From NCBI RefSeq assembly GCF_017313785.1, contig NZ_JAFLNL010000002.1:248001-312000 (forward strand): a DNA stretch of 64,000 nt, given 5' to 3'. Origin of the DNA: Flagellimonas aurea. GTDB lineage: Bacteria; Bacteroidota; Bacteroidia; Flavobacteriales; Flavobacteriaceae. Under the pieces are notes generated by a model, which was not told where the DNA came from, made no database searches, and was given only the letters and a program-made list of their open reading frames with translations. Below, one piece after another: positions 20,480-28,314 of this stretch; position 1 is the first letter of the stretch, and each line of letters starts with the position of its first letter. Position numbers and translations under genes: made by a program.

Positions 20480-21546
20480 TGAAAATCTTGACCATTATAA
20501 ATTCCTTAGGCACTGGTGGTGCCGAGAAATTAATTGTTGATATGCTGCCACATTTTGAACAAAATGGACATACAATAGATTTATTGTTACTATTAAAAGA
20601 TGATAATAGTATATTTACGTCTCAAGTTGAAAATAAAGGTATAAACATTATTTATTCTCCCCATTCTTTATATTCTTTTAAAAATATTCTATTTATCCGA
20701 CGTTTATTAAAAAACTATGACATTGCCCACGTGCATTTATTCCCAGCTCAATATTGGACTGCATTGACTTTTAGCCCCACTCCCATTGTTGTAACTGAAC
20801 ATTGTACCACTAATAGGAGAAGAAAGTATAAATTTCTATGGCCAATAGAACGAATTACCTATGGAAGGTATAGAAAAATTGTGGCAATTAGTGAAAAAGC
20901 ACAAAACACTCTGAAATCTTGGCTCAAGCTATCAAAAAGTAAATTTCTAGTCATAAATAATGGAATCGATTTAGATACATTTTATAACGCTAAATCCAAA
21001 TCGATTGTAGGCATACCAAATGATTCAATAAAAATAATTATGATAGGTAGGTTTAATCCTACCAAAGATCAACCTACCGCAATTAAAGCAATGTCTCTTC
21101 TACCAGATAATTATCACTTAATACTAGTGGGTGACGGAAGTTTAAAAAATGATTGTATAAGATTATCAGAAAAAATAAAGGTATCCGAAAGAGTTCATTT
21201 TTTGGGAAAACGAAGCGATATTGCCGAATTATTAAAATCTTGTGATTTAAATCTTATTTCATCTCACTCAGAAGGATTATCCATATCTTCTCTTGAAGCA
21301 CTTGCCAGTGGAAAGCCTCTAATATGTAGTGATGTTCCTGGGTTAAGGGAAATAAATACTAATATTGGTCTTCTTTTTGAGGATAATAATTTTAAAGAAT
21401 TAGCTAAACAAATACTTCGCATAATCAATGATAATGAACTATATAATAAAGTTGTGGAAAATAGTTTAAAAAAGGTAGCTTCTTATAGTATTAAACAAAC
21501 TGCCGAACAGCATATCAATCTTTACCACAAAATATTAAACAAATAA
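20479..21546 (+). CDS. Glycosyltransferase, GT4 family
   Basis: 355 residues. The start is MKILTIINSLGTGGAEKLIVDMLPHF. The C-terminal domain contains IIMIGRFNPTKDQPTAIKAM, LILVGDGSLKND, VHFLGKRSDIAELLKSCDL and the acidic pair in SHSEGLSISSLEALASGKP. It lies between the CapA-like and CapK-like genes, with a 1-bp junction upstream and 4 bp downstream. It should add one residue to the lipid-linked repeat. The gene is very AT-rich, with long runs of AAA, ATT and TTA codons. Confidence 0.88.
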   Translation: MKILTIINSLGTGGAEKLIVDMLPHFEQNGHTIDLLLLLKDDNSIFTSQVENKGINIIYSPHSLYSFKNILFIRRLLKNYDIAHVHLFPAQYWTALTFSPTPIVVTEHCTTNRRRKYKFLWPIERITYGRYRKIVAISEKAQNTLKSWLKLSKSKFLVINNGIDLDTFYNAKSKSIVGIPNDSIKIIMIGRFNPTKDQPTAIKAMSLLPDNYHLILVGDGSLKNDCIRLSEKIKVSERVHFLGKRSDIAELLKSCDLNLISSHSEGLSISSLEALASGKPLICSDVPGLREINTNIGLLFEDNNFKELAKQILRIINDNELYNKVVENSLKKVASYSIKQTAEQHINLYHKILNK

Positions 21547-21550
21547 ACTT

Positions 21551-22930
21551 ATGGCTTCATTAGCTGACAAAATATACCTTAATAGCCCGCACTTCTTTCA
21601 GGGAATTTTGATTAGTTTTTATAACTATAGAGCTTATAAAGCTAGATATGGTAAATTTTATAAAGATTATTTGAATGAATATAAGCAAAGTGAAAAAATA
21701 AAATTAAATGAATTATTAGAAATTCAGGACAAGAAATTGGTTGACCTTTTCAACCATGCAAAAAATAATTCTCAATTTTATTATGATTTATATAAAGATA
21801 TCCATTTAAAAGAGGGTAGTAGCCTGAACGATATAGAAAAACTTCCGATTATAAATAAAGAATTGCTCAGAAAAAACATTTCTAATATTAGTACAATCCC
21901 TAAGAACCAAGGGGTTATAAGTAAAACAGGTGGTACTACTGGTAAATCTCTTGAAGTAATTTATACAAAAAAAAATTTACAGGAGAGATTCGCAATTTTA
22001 GATTTATTTAGAAATTCTCATGGGTATGAATTAGGAAAAAAAACAGCTTGGTTTAGCGGCAAAAATCTATTGAGCAAAAAGGACATTAAGAAAAATAGAT
22101 TTTGGAAAACTGATAGTTTTCACAATGTACGCTATTATTCAACCTTTCATATCCATCAAAAGTATTTAAAGTTTTATATCGAAAACTTAATTCGCTATAA
22201 ACCTGAATTTATGGTTGGGTTTCCATCTACAATGTATGAATTAGCCAAATATGGTATAGATAATAAAATAAGTTTCCCTTCTGGTACTATTAAGGCGATT
22301 TTTCCAACTGCAGAGACAATAACTCAAGAATTAAGGTTTGTAATTGAATCATTTTTTAAAACTAGATTATATAATCAATATGCCTCTTCAGAAGGAGCCC
22401 CTTTTATTATTGAATGTAATCACGGCCGTCTACATCAAGATTTAAGAAGTGGGGTTTTCGAAGTATTGGATGAAAATAACAAGCCTACCAACAAAGGTAG
22501 ATTAGTTGTTACTTCTTTTACAAGTTACGGTACTCCATTAATAAGGTATGATATTGGAGATGTGATTGAATTAACTAATGAAAAGTGTACATGTGGCAAT
22601 TCTAATCCCATAGTGAAATCTATTTTAGGTAGAATATCAGATTATATCTACTCTGAAGAAATGGGAAAGATTAATCTTGGAAATGTATCCAATTGTTTAA
22701 AAGGTGTTACCGGAGTTATTAAATTTCAAGTAATTCAAAATGTTTTACATGAAATAGATATCATTATCCAAACTGATGAATCTTTTAAGAAAAAGGACGA
22801 GCTAGTCTTATTACGTAACTTTCGTTATAGGTTGGGAAATAAGTTAAAGATTAATCTAATAAAATCTAAAAATATCCATGTTGAGAAAAGTGGGAAATTT
22901 AGAATAGTTAAGAATAATTTAAATCTTTAG
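21551..22930 (+). CDS. CapK/PaaK-like adenylate-forming enzyme
   Basis: 459 residues, phenylacetate-CoA ligase-like. Recognisable elements are the phosphate-binding loop SKTGGTTGKSLEVIYTKK (about residue 127), NQYASSEGAPFIIEC in the adenine-binding region, and SYGTPLIRYDIGDVIEL with the catalytic Asp. A small C-terminal domain begins near ILGRISDYI. Members found in capsule loci (CapK) are thought to activate an acid as an acyl-adenylate, perhaps to decorate the sugar, but the substrate is unknown. This is the last gene of the rightward AT-rich operon. Only 8 bp separate its stop from the IS3-like inverted repeat. Confidence 0.82.
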   Translation: MASLADKIYLNSPHFFQGILISFYNYRAYKARYGKFYKDYLNEYKQSEKIKLNELLEIQDKKLVDLFNHAKNNSQFYYDLYKDIHLKEGSSLNDIEKLPIINKELLRKNISNISTIPKNQGVISKTGGTTGKSLEVIYTKKNLQERFAILDLFRNSHGYELGKKTAWFSGKNLLSKKDIKKNRFWKTDSFHNVRYYSTFHIHQKYLKFYIENLIRYKPEFMVGFPSTMYELAKYGIDNKISFPSGTIKAIFPTAETITQELRFVIESFFKTRLYNQYASSEGAPFIIECNHGRLHQDLRSGVFEVLDENNKPTNKGRLVVTSFTSYGTPLIRYDIGDVIELTNEKCTCGNSNPIVKSILGRISDYIYSEEMGKINLGNVSNCLKGVTGVIKFQVIQNVLHEIDIIIQTDESFKKKDELVLLRNFRYRLGNKLKINLIKSKNIHVEKSGKFRIVKNNLNL

Positions 22931-22938
22931 AAGTGTAG

Positions 22939-22964
22939 TGTAGATACCCCAAAAATTAGGGCAG
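22939..22964 (+). repeat. Left terminal inverted repeat of the IS3-like element
   Basis: The 26-bp end begins TGTAGATACCCC and ends TTAGGGCAG. It pairs with 23497-23522 at 21 of 26 positions. The preceding triplet is TAG. Confidence 0.85.
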
Positions 22965-22991
22965 TAAGTTTAATCATTAAATTTACTGAAT

Positions 22992-23105
22992 ATGACACGA
23001 AGAAAGTTTACCCCGAAGTTCAAGACCAAAGTGGTCTTGGAAGCCTTGAAAGAGCGGCATAGCCTTGCCGAACTTGCCCAGAAGTACGAGATACAAAAGG
23101 GGTAA
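22992..23105 (+). pseudogene. IS3-family orfA fragment (helix-turn-helix protein)
   Basis: 37 codons starting MTRRKFTPKFKTKVVLEALK and ending in TAA at 23103-23105. The start, with a run of basic residues followed by LAELAQKYEIQ, is the beginning of the transposase-8 (HTH_Tnp_1) domain that binds the element ends. An intact orfA would be about 90-120 codons. The reading is cut off by the internal deletion rather than by a normal stop. Confidence 0.82.
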
Positions 23106-23471
23106 GGCTACAATTCCATGGATGCCCAATGGTGCAGGGAAACATTGGAAGAGGCCATAGGTGAGCACGGGACACCTGAGATCCTAAATACGGACCAGGG
23201 GAGCCAGTTTACTGCCGAGGAGTTCACCAACTATGTTTTGGGTCAGGGTATACGCCTGAGCATGGACGGTAAGGGAAGGGCCACGGACAATGCCTTTATC
23301 GAAAGGCTCTGGAGGAATGTAAAGTATGAGAAAATCTATCTGAACCCTCCAAGGGACGGTATGGACCTTTATCTTTTATTGGCAGAGTACTTTGATTATT
23401 ACAACCATGAAAGAAGACATCAGTCCATCGACTATGAAAGACCCATTGATCTATTTAAAAGAGCGGCTTGA
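23106..23471 (+). pseudogene. IS3-family orfB (DDE integrase) C-terminal fragment
   Basis: The frame continues from the orfA remnant after TAA and contains about 121 codons; the first internal ATG is at 23118. Visible integrase-core elements are NTDQGSQFTAEEF with the second catalytic Asp, SMDGKGRATDNAFIERLW with the catalytic Glu, and the YFDYYNHERRHQSIDYERP tail typical of IS3 transposases. The first catalytic Asp region and everything before it are missing, so the protein cannot be an active transposase. The fragment ends 25 bp before the right inverted repeat. Confidence 0.88.
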
Positions 23472-23496
23472 TAATTATATTAGTTTTGTAGGGAAA

Positions 23497-23522
23497 CTGT
23501 CCTAAAGATCGGGGTATCTACA
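23497..23522 (-). repeat. Right terminal inverted repeat of the IS3-like element
   Basis: The 26-bp end, read on the minus strand, begins TGTAGATACCCC and ends TTAGGACAG. It is the partner of 22939-22964. The triplet TAG follows immediately outside. Confidence 0.85.
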
Positions 23523-23524
23523 TA

Positions 23525-23629
23525 GCAACAAGGGAGGCCACCAAAAAGTGGTCCATGCCCATCAGGAACTGGGGTATCATTTTAAACCAGTTCCTTACGA
23601 TTTATGAAAAAAGGGTCAGACTCCAATAA
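23525..23629 (+). pseudogene. IS256/mutator-family transposase, C-terminal fragment
   Basis: 34 codons plus a stop directly abut the IS3-like right end. They read ATREATKKWSMP, then IRNWGIILNQFLTIYEKR, then VRLQ. The KW-x-MP...NW-x-x-x-LNQ...F/Y-E-R pattern is the conserved end of IS256-family transposases. No start codon and no upstream part of the gene remain in the window. The rest was presumably lost in the same series of events that placed the IS3-like element here. The family assignment rests on one short conserved block. Confidence 0.65.
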
Positions 23630-23785
23630 AGTCCAACCCCCGTTATTTTTAACTTACACACTTATTGGGATAGTGTCATTGTTTAATTCATTATCCTCTT
23701 TCCAATTTTATTAAAGTTTGCTAAGACCTAAATTTAAATATCTCAAATTAAAAATCCTAAATGAGAAGGCTATAATTTTTCATTA
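23630..23785. other. Non-coding gap after the IS fragments
   Basis: 156 bp of AT-rich sequence between the IS256-like fragment and the 3' end of the beta-helix lipoprotein gene. It should contain the outer end of the IS256-like element and any terminator of the lipoprotein gene. I see no clear inverted repeat matching a known end and no strong hairpin. Confidence 0.4.
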
Positions 23786-25939
23786 TTACCTCTCAATACA
23801 ATCATTATTTGTAATCTCAACATTAGTTAAAACAACACCGTCATTAACAAAGATACACTCTCGTTGTAGTGGTGTACCAGAAGAATAAAAAATAATATCA
23901 TTATTAGTAACTACGGAATTAGGAGCGTCTTTCATAAACTTCATCCCGTGAGAACCGACACTACCTTCAATAGTATTTCCTTCAAAAATCATTTTAAATC
24001 CTCCATTTATTTGTATTTCTCCCATCGAGTTATCCCGAATTTGGACATCATTTGCTCCAAACAAACTAGCCGGCGCACCTGAATCGGTACCTGATTTTGT
24101 CCCTTTAATTCTATTAGATAAAATTTTAAAGTTTGAAGAAGAAGAATTACTCCAAGTATTTGTTACCACCATTGCAAAAGTACTGCCTGACAACATATTA
24201 ATATCATTATTTTGAATTATCACGTCGCTTATTGCATTATATGAAACTATTCCCCTATTACGTCCTCGAATAATATTGTTCTCTATTACAGAGCTTGAAA
24301 GTCCTAAACTCGAATTTGTAGAACCTGCACCCAAAGTTATACCTACCTCGCCTTCAACCTCATTATCTCTAAAAACTACGCCATTACCAGCAATATTAAC
24401 AGCAACCCCTTCATTATTTTTTATAACGTTATTATAAATTTCATTATTGAAAACAACATCATTTCTATATGTGTTAGTTGCTGCTCCTGCTGCTATAGTA
24501 CCATTATCAATCACATTGTTTCTTATAATTAAACCATCTACCGTTGTAAAAGAAACACCCGTATTAATCATTTCATTGTTCTCAACCACGATAGGACCAT
24601 TACCGTGGGAAATTTGAAATGATCCTGCTTTAGGGTTTACGTTTGGATTATTTACAATTTGCTTATTATTCCTTATGTATATGTCACTTACTCTTTCATA
24701 CTCCAATAACTCTCCTGTACTTTGATTCCTTCCTCTAAATGGCTCAATATTCAAATTTGATGATGGAGCAACTCCTTTGGATATAGGCATGTCTATGCCT
24801 CCATCAACCAACTCATTTCCTTCAATGAAAATATTTTTACCATTAGTAATAACTAAATTAGTTTGTCTAGCACGTAAAAATTTATTGTTTTTTAAATAAA
24901 TATTTTCAGACGAAATATGTCTTGTTTCGTAATAAAAGTATATTCCTCCAATCGTTAATCCTACTCCTGCTTCGATAAAACTAGCATCCTCAATAACAAT
25001 GTTTTTACCTCCCTTTATAGCCATAGTTTTGACCCATTCATGTGTGTTACTTGTTGTACCATCTGAATCAACAAAACCAGAATTATAGTTATGAGTTTCC
25101 CTATCGCCATAAAAATTACCTCCAGTTATTGTAACATTATTTTCATCATAAATTGCAATAAGGACAGGTCTGAAATGACCATTAGGTTGCATTCTTATAT
25201 GTACATTATCATTCATCTCTAGGTGAAAATTCGATGGTAAGTTAATTGCATGTTCTTCTGGAACACCATCACTTAGTAAACCATCTACCTTAAAAAAAGC
25301 ATCAAAATCATCAATCATAAATTTATTGCCACCTAAATTATGTACCGTATAAAATAACCCTTCAAGGGAATCCCGATTATTAGTGGCTACTTCATCACCA
25401 ACTGTGCCCTCGATAATCCCCCACCTTTCAGGATAAAATAAAAAAACCTGACTTTTTAAACGCACATCTCCTTCTATATTCAAATCTTTATTAAGCAAAT
25501 TACCATCAATGGTACCCTGAGCGGAAAAGTTCAACGTTCCGTTTATAATTTCACCACCTGCAAAAACAAAAGTGACTCCGGAAGGTACCGTTATGGTTTG
25601 TCCTCCCAAGTCCATGCGACAGGCTATTTCCAAGGTCGAGTTGCTTTCAATACCATCCAATGTATAATCACATGGGGTATTATCTATCTTGAGTCCCTCT
25701 GAGGAATCAAAATCAGGGCCATTGTCCGTTTCTCCCAAATCTGGAGTATCTTGGTCATCGGAACCATCGGAATTTCCATCATTATCTCCATCCGAACCAT
25801 CAACGGTTTCATCATCAGGGTCTTCCAAACCAACTAGGTCTATAAGGTCTTCATCTTGCGAACAAGAGATAAATGAGGCTTGAATTAGGCAAAGAAAAAT
25901 TACCGAAAAGAAAAGTAATTTTGGGGTGTTCTTTTGCAT
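23786..25939 (-). CDS. Right-handed parallel beta-helix lipoprotein
   Basis: 717 residues. A lipoprotein signal (lipobox FISC, Cys26) is followed by an Asp/Gly/Ser-rich linker (about residues 30-75) typical of surface-exposed flavobacterial lipoproteins. From about residue 90 onward the sequence is a series of 20-25-residue coils with repeating N-N-x-I/V and I-x-I-x-x-N patterns (for example NNVIDNG, ENNEMINTG, IIQNNDINML), as in pectate-lyase-like beta-helices. Family members include polysaccharide lyases, epimerases and non-catalytic surface proteins; no catalytic signature could be fixed. It is the only minus-strand gene between 5114 and 33313. Its position inside the polysaccharide cluster suggests it binds, trims or remodels the polymer. 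Confidence 0.8.
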   Translation of the reverse strand: MQKNTPKLLFFSVIFLCLIQASFISCSQDEDLIDLVGLEDPDDETVDGSDGDNDGNSDGSDDQDTPDLGETDNGPDFDSSEGLKIDNTPCDYTLDGIESNSTLEIACRMDLGGQTITVPSGVTFVFAGGEIINGTLNFSAQGTIDGNLLNKDLNIEGDVRLKSQVFLFYPERWGIIEGTVGDEVATNNRDSLEGLFYTVHNLGGNKFMIDDFDAFFKVDGLLSDGVPEEHAINLPSNFHLEMNDNVHIRMQPNGHFRPVLIAIYDENNVTITGGNFYGDRETHNYNSGFVDSDGTTSNTHEWVKTMAIKGGKNIVIEDASFIEAGVGLTIGGIYFYYETRHISSENIYLKNNKFLRARQTNLVITNGKNIFIEGNELVDGGIDMPISKGVAPSSNLNIEPFRGRNQSTGELLEYERVSDIYIRNNKQIVNNPNVNPKAGSFQISHGNGPIVVENNEMINTGVSFTTVDGLIIRNNVIDNGTIAAGAATNTYRNDVVFNNEIYNNVIKNNEGVAVNIAGNGVVFRDNEVEGEVGITLGAGSTNSSLGLSSSVIENNIIRGRNRGIVSYNAISDVIIQNNDINMLSGSTFAMVVTNTWSNSSSSNFKILSNRIKGTKSGTDSGAPASLFGANDVQIRDNSMGEIQINGGFKMIFEGNTIEGSVGSHGMKFMKDAPNSVVTNNDIIFYSSGTPLQRECIFVNDGVVLTNVEITNNDCIER

Positions 25940-26266
25940 CAGTTTCTTTTTAATTTACAAATTTGTTCTTTTAAGTTCAAAAAACGACAAAATGTGTCTT
26001 TTTTTCGACGAAATACATCAACACTTACGTTCAATACCAAACAATTAGACGTTGAACCTATCGATTTTAACAAAAAAATCGATGAAATGCATCTTTCCTA
26101 TGCTTTTTCCAGTTAACCCTCAAATCCACTTTATCTATAATTTATCACACTAAATCTAAAAGTAATTTTTATTTAACCCATTTCAACATATATGGAATTA
26201 TATTTGACATCCTGAAAAGTCCCCATATTTTTAAATCAAATTGCTACCTAACCCATCACCTATTCC
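25940..26266. other. Divergent intergenic region upstream of the PglA-like gene
   Basis: 327 bp between the start of the beta-helix lipoprotein gene and the start of the GT4 gene. It contains a candidate promoter for the rightward gene (listed separately). At 26060-26083 there is a perfect 9-bp inverted repeat, ATCGATTTT...AAAATCGAT, with a short A-rich loop. The repeat could be an operator or just AT-rich chance. A 60-codon open frame at 25934-26116 looks non-coding. Confidence 0.45.
26203..26233 (+). promoter_or_regulatory. Candidate Bacteroidota-type promoter for the PglA-like gene
   Basis: TTTG at 26203-26206, a 19-base spacer and TATTTTTA at 26226-26233 match the TTTG / TAnnTTTG pattern of the phylum's primary sigma factor, with one mismatch at the last -7 base. 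It is 34 bp before the ATG. Confidence 0.45.
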
Positions 26267-27427
26267 ATGAAGCAAAAGTTAATAAGGATAACCACAGTGC
26301 CAATTTCACTCGGGGGACTGTTGCAGGGACAATCTAAATTTATGAGTCAGTTCTATGAGGTTGTCGGTATCTCATCGGATAAGGAAAACTTGGAAAAAGT
26401 GGGGGCCAAGGAAGAAATAAGGGTGATTCCCGTAAACCTTACAAGAAAGATAACCCCTATTCAGGATCTTAAGGCGTTAATAACTCTTTATAAAATCCTA
26501 AGAAAAGAAAAACCGTTCATTGTCCACTCCCATACACCAAAGGCAGGAACAATCGGCATGATGGCCGCGCGCATGGCCGGTGTTCCCCATAGACTACATA
26601 CCATTGCGGGATTGCCGCTTGTGGAGGCTACCGGACTAAAAAGAGTTTTGCTGAACGCCGTAGAAAAATTGACCTATTCCTGCGCAACTAAAGTATATCC
26701 AAACTCTGTGGGATTACAGGAAATCGTATTGGACCACAAGTTCACGAATACAAAAAAATTAAAGGTGATTGGCCATGGCAGCTCAAACGGTATAGACACC
26801 TCCTATTTTGATCCAAGCTTATATTCCACACCAACAAAACTTGAACTTCGCAAGAAACTAAAGCTTACCGATGACGACTTTGTATTTGTATTTGTCGGCC
26901 GATTGGTAGGGGACAAAGGAATCAATGAACTTATTGCCGCATTTAAAAAAATCTTGGAGGAGCATACCAATGTACAACTTTTGCTGGTGGGCAATCCTGA
27001 AGAAGAGCTTGATCCGATGTTGCCCGAAACAGAGGAGTTCATCTTCAAGTCCGATAAAGTAATTGCCACGGGATGGGCAGATGATGTGCGCCCTTATTTT
27101 GCCATCAGCGATTGTTTGACGTTTCCCAGTTATCGTGAGGGCTTTCCCAATGTAGTAATGCAATCTGGGGCAATGGGACTTTATAGTATTGTTAGCGATA
27201 TTAATGGTTGCAATGAGATTGTGAAAGAGGGGGTCAACGGAACCATTATACCTACAAAAAATACCGAGGCGCTCTTCAACGCGATGAAACACGTGTTGGA
27301 TAACAAAGAGAAGTTTGCCACAGAAAAAGGTGTTTATCGGGAAATGATCAAAAAGAGATATGAAAGGTCCTTTATTTGGAACGAACTCTTAAAAGAATAT
27401 CAAGAGCTGGAAGGCACCAAAGATTGA
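26267..27427 (+). CDS. Glycosyltransferase, GT4 family (PglA-like)
   Basis: 386 residues, GT-B fold. It has HSHTPKAGTIGMMAARMAGVP and HTIAGLP in the N-terminal domain, then FVGRLVGDKGINELIAAF and SYREGFPNVVMQSGAMGL in the C-terminal domain. In the last motif Gln replaces the second Glu of the usual E-x7-E, as I recall for this subfamily. ISDINGCNEIVKEGVNG-like sequence follows. Homologues sit next to PglC/PglD genes and add the second sugar to the undecaprenyl-linked amino sugar. It is followed after 247 bp by the PglC-like gene. The acceptor assignment is inferred from neighbourhood. Confidence 0.87.
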   Translation: MKQKLIRITTVPISLGGLLQGQSKFMSQFYEVVGISSDKENLEKVGAKEEIRVIPVNLTRKITPIQDLKALITLYKILRKEKPFIVHSHTPKAGTIGMMAARMAGVPHRLHTIAGLPLVEATGLKRVLLNAVEKLTYSCATKVYPNSVGLQEIVLDHKFTNTKKLKVIGHGSSNGIDTSYFDPSLYSTPTKLELRKKLKLTDDDFVFVFVGRLVGDKGINELIAAFKKILEEHTNVQLLLVGNPEEELDPMLPETEEFIFKSDKVIATGWADDVRPYFAISDCLTFPSYREGFPNVVMQSGAMGLYSIVSDINGCNEIVKEGVNGTIIPTKNTEALFNAMKHVLDNKEKFATEKGVYREMIKKRYERSFIWNELLKEYQELEGTKD

Positions 27428-27674
27428 TTCAAAACATACAGTTTACCCAAAGCTACATTTCAATATCTGAAGGATTCTGTAAAGTTCAATACTAAATGGA
27501 ATTGAGGCCAAACCCTCCTTTTAATCTAGAACTTTTACAATTCGTCTAAAATATCATTTCCTTAAACCATTAATCAATGCATTTTGCCATTGTTGACCTA
27601 ATTTTAAAGAGCCGTAGTGTTTTTTGTTTTTACTAAATAGAATATAATCCCTAAATCCCTGTTTAACCTCATAT

Positions 27675-28277
27675 ATGTACAGCGCTTTTATTAAACCGGT
27701 CATGGATTTTCTAATTGCATTAGTTTTACTAGTGCTCCTGTCGCCATTATTGTTGGTCCTAATACTTCTATTATCGGTCGTTAACCATGGTAAACCCTTC
27801 TTTTTACAACCACGTCCTGGAAAAGGCGGAAAAATCTTTAAGATTATTAAGTTCAAGACCATGCGCGATTTTAAACCTGGTTCTTCAATCGATATCCATA
27901 GCCCCAAGCGAGTAACACCTATAGGTGGATTCGTTCGCAAATACTCTCTGGACGAGCTCCTGCAATTAGTAAATGTGCTTAAAGGTGATATGTCCCTTGT
28001 AGGCCCAAGGCCCTTGTTGGTTGAATACTTGCCGCTTTATAATGAAGAGCAGAGCAAACGGCACAATGTAAGGCCGGGAATAACAGGGTGGGCCCAAGTA
28101 AATGGTAGAAATACAATCGATTGGAATCAAAAATTCAAATTGGACGTTTGGTATGTTGAAAATATTTCAGCTATGTTGGACCTAAAAATCATCTATAAGA
28201 CATTTATAAAAGTGGTCAAGAAAAGTGACATCAATCAAAATGAAAACAAAACAATGCCCCAATGGGCAGGAAATTGA
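27675..28277 (+). CDS. pglC: Phosphoglycosyl-1-phosphate transferase (PglC-like initiating enzyme)
   Basis: 200 residues, the size of monotopic single-domain PGTs such as PglC. An N-terminal hydrophobic re-entrant helix (about 9-33) precedes FFLQPRPGKGGKIFKIIKF, KTMRD, the catalytic Asp-Glu pair in YSLDELLQLVNVL, KGDMSLVGPRPLL and RPGITGWAQVNGRN. These enzymes transfer a sugar-1-phosphate from a UDP-sugar to undecaprenyl phosphate and start repeat-unit assembly. Two PglD-like acetyltransferase genes lie directly downstream and PglE/PglF at 1724-4800, so UDP-diNAcBac or a close relative is the likely donor. A second such enzyme is at 33348. Confidence 0.92.
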   Translation: MYSAFIKPVMDFLIALVLLVLLSPLLLVLILLLSVVNHGKPFFLQPRPGKGGKIFKIIKFKTMRDFKPGSSIDIHSPKRVTPIGGFVRKYSLDELLQLVNVLKGDMSLVGPRPLLVEYLPLYNEEQSKRHNVRPGITGWAQVNGRNTIDWNQKFKLDVWYVENISAMLDLKIIYKTFIKVVKKSDINQNENKTMPQWAGN

Positions 28278-28314
28278 CCCATCTATATAAATTAATCTCC
28301 CTGAACACTATAAC

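Larger units (their letters stand above)
22939..23522 (+). mobile_element. Internally deleted IS3-family insertion sequence
   Basis: 584 bp bounded by 26-bp imperfect inverted repeats (22939-22964 and 23497-23522) that share the outer 12 bases TGTAGATACCCC and begin TG / end CA. The flanking triplet TAG at 22936-22938 and 23523-23525 fits the 3-bp target duplication of many IS3-family elements, although a triplet can match by chance. Inside lie the first 37 codons of orfA and the last part of orfB, joined in the same frame with a TAA between them. A full IS3 element is about 1.2-1.5 kb, so much of the transposase has been lost and the copy cannot move by itself. Confidence 0.85.

Noticed and set aside
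24150..24900. Repeated short blocks suggesting a direct-repeat or CRISPR-like array
   Set aside because: The periodicity is in the protein (beta-helix coils) and the DNA repeats are not conserved in sequence or spacing.
25689..25883. Ser/Pro-rich open frame opposite the Asp-rich linker of the beta-helix lipoprotein
   Set aside because: It is produced by the complementary strand of the Asp/Gly/Ser-rich linker codons.
25934..26116. 60-codon open frame upstream of the PglA-like gene
   Set aside because: Low-complexity, AT-driven sequence overlapping the start of the lipoprotein gene; no family resemblance.
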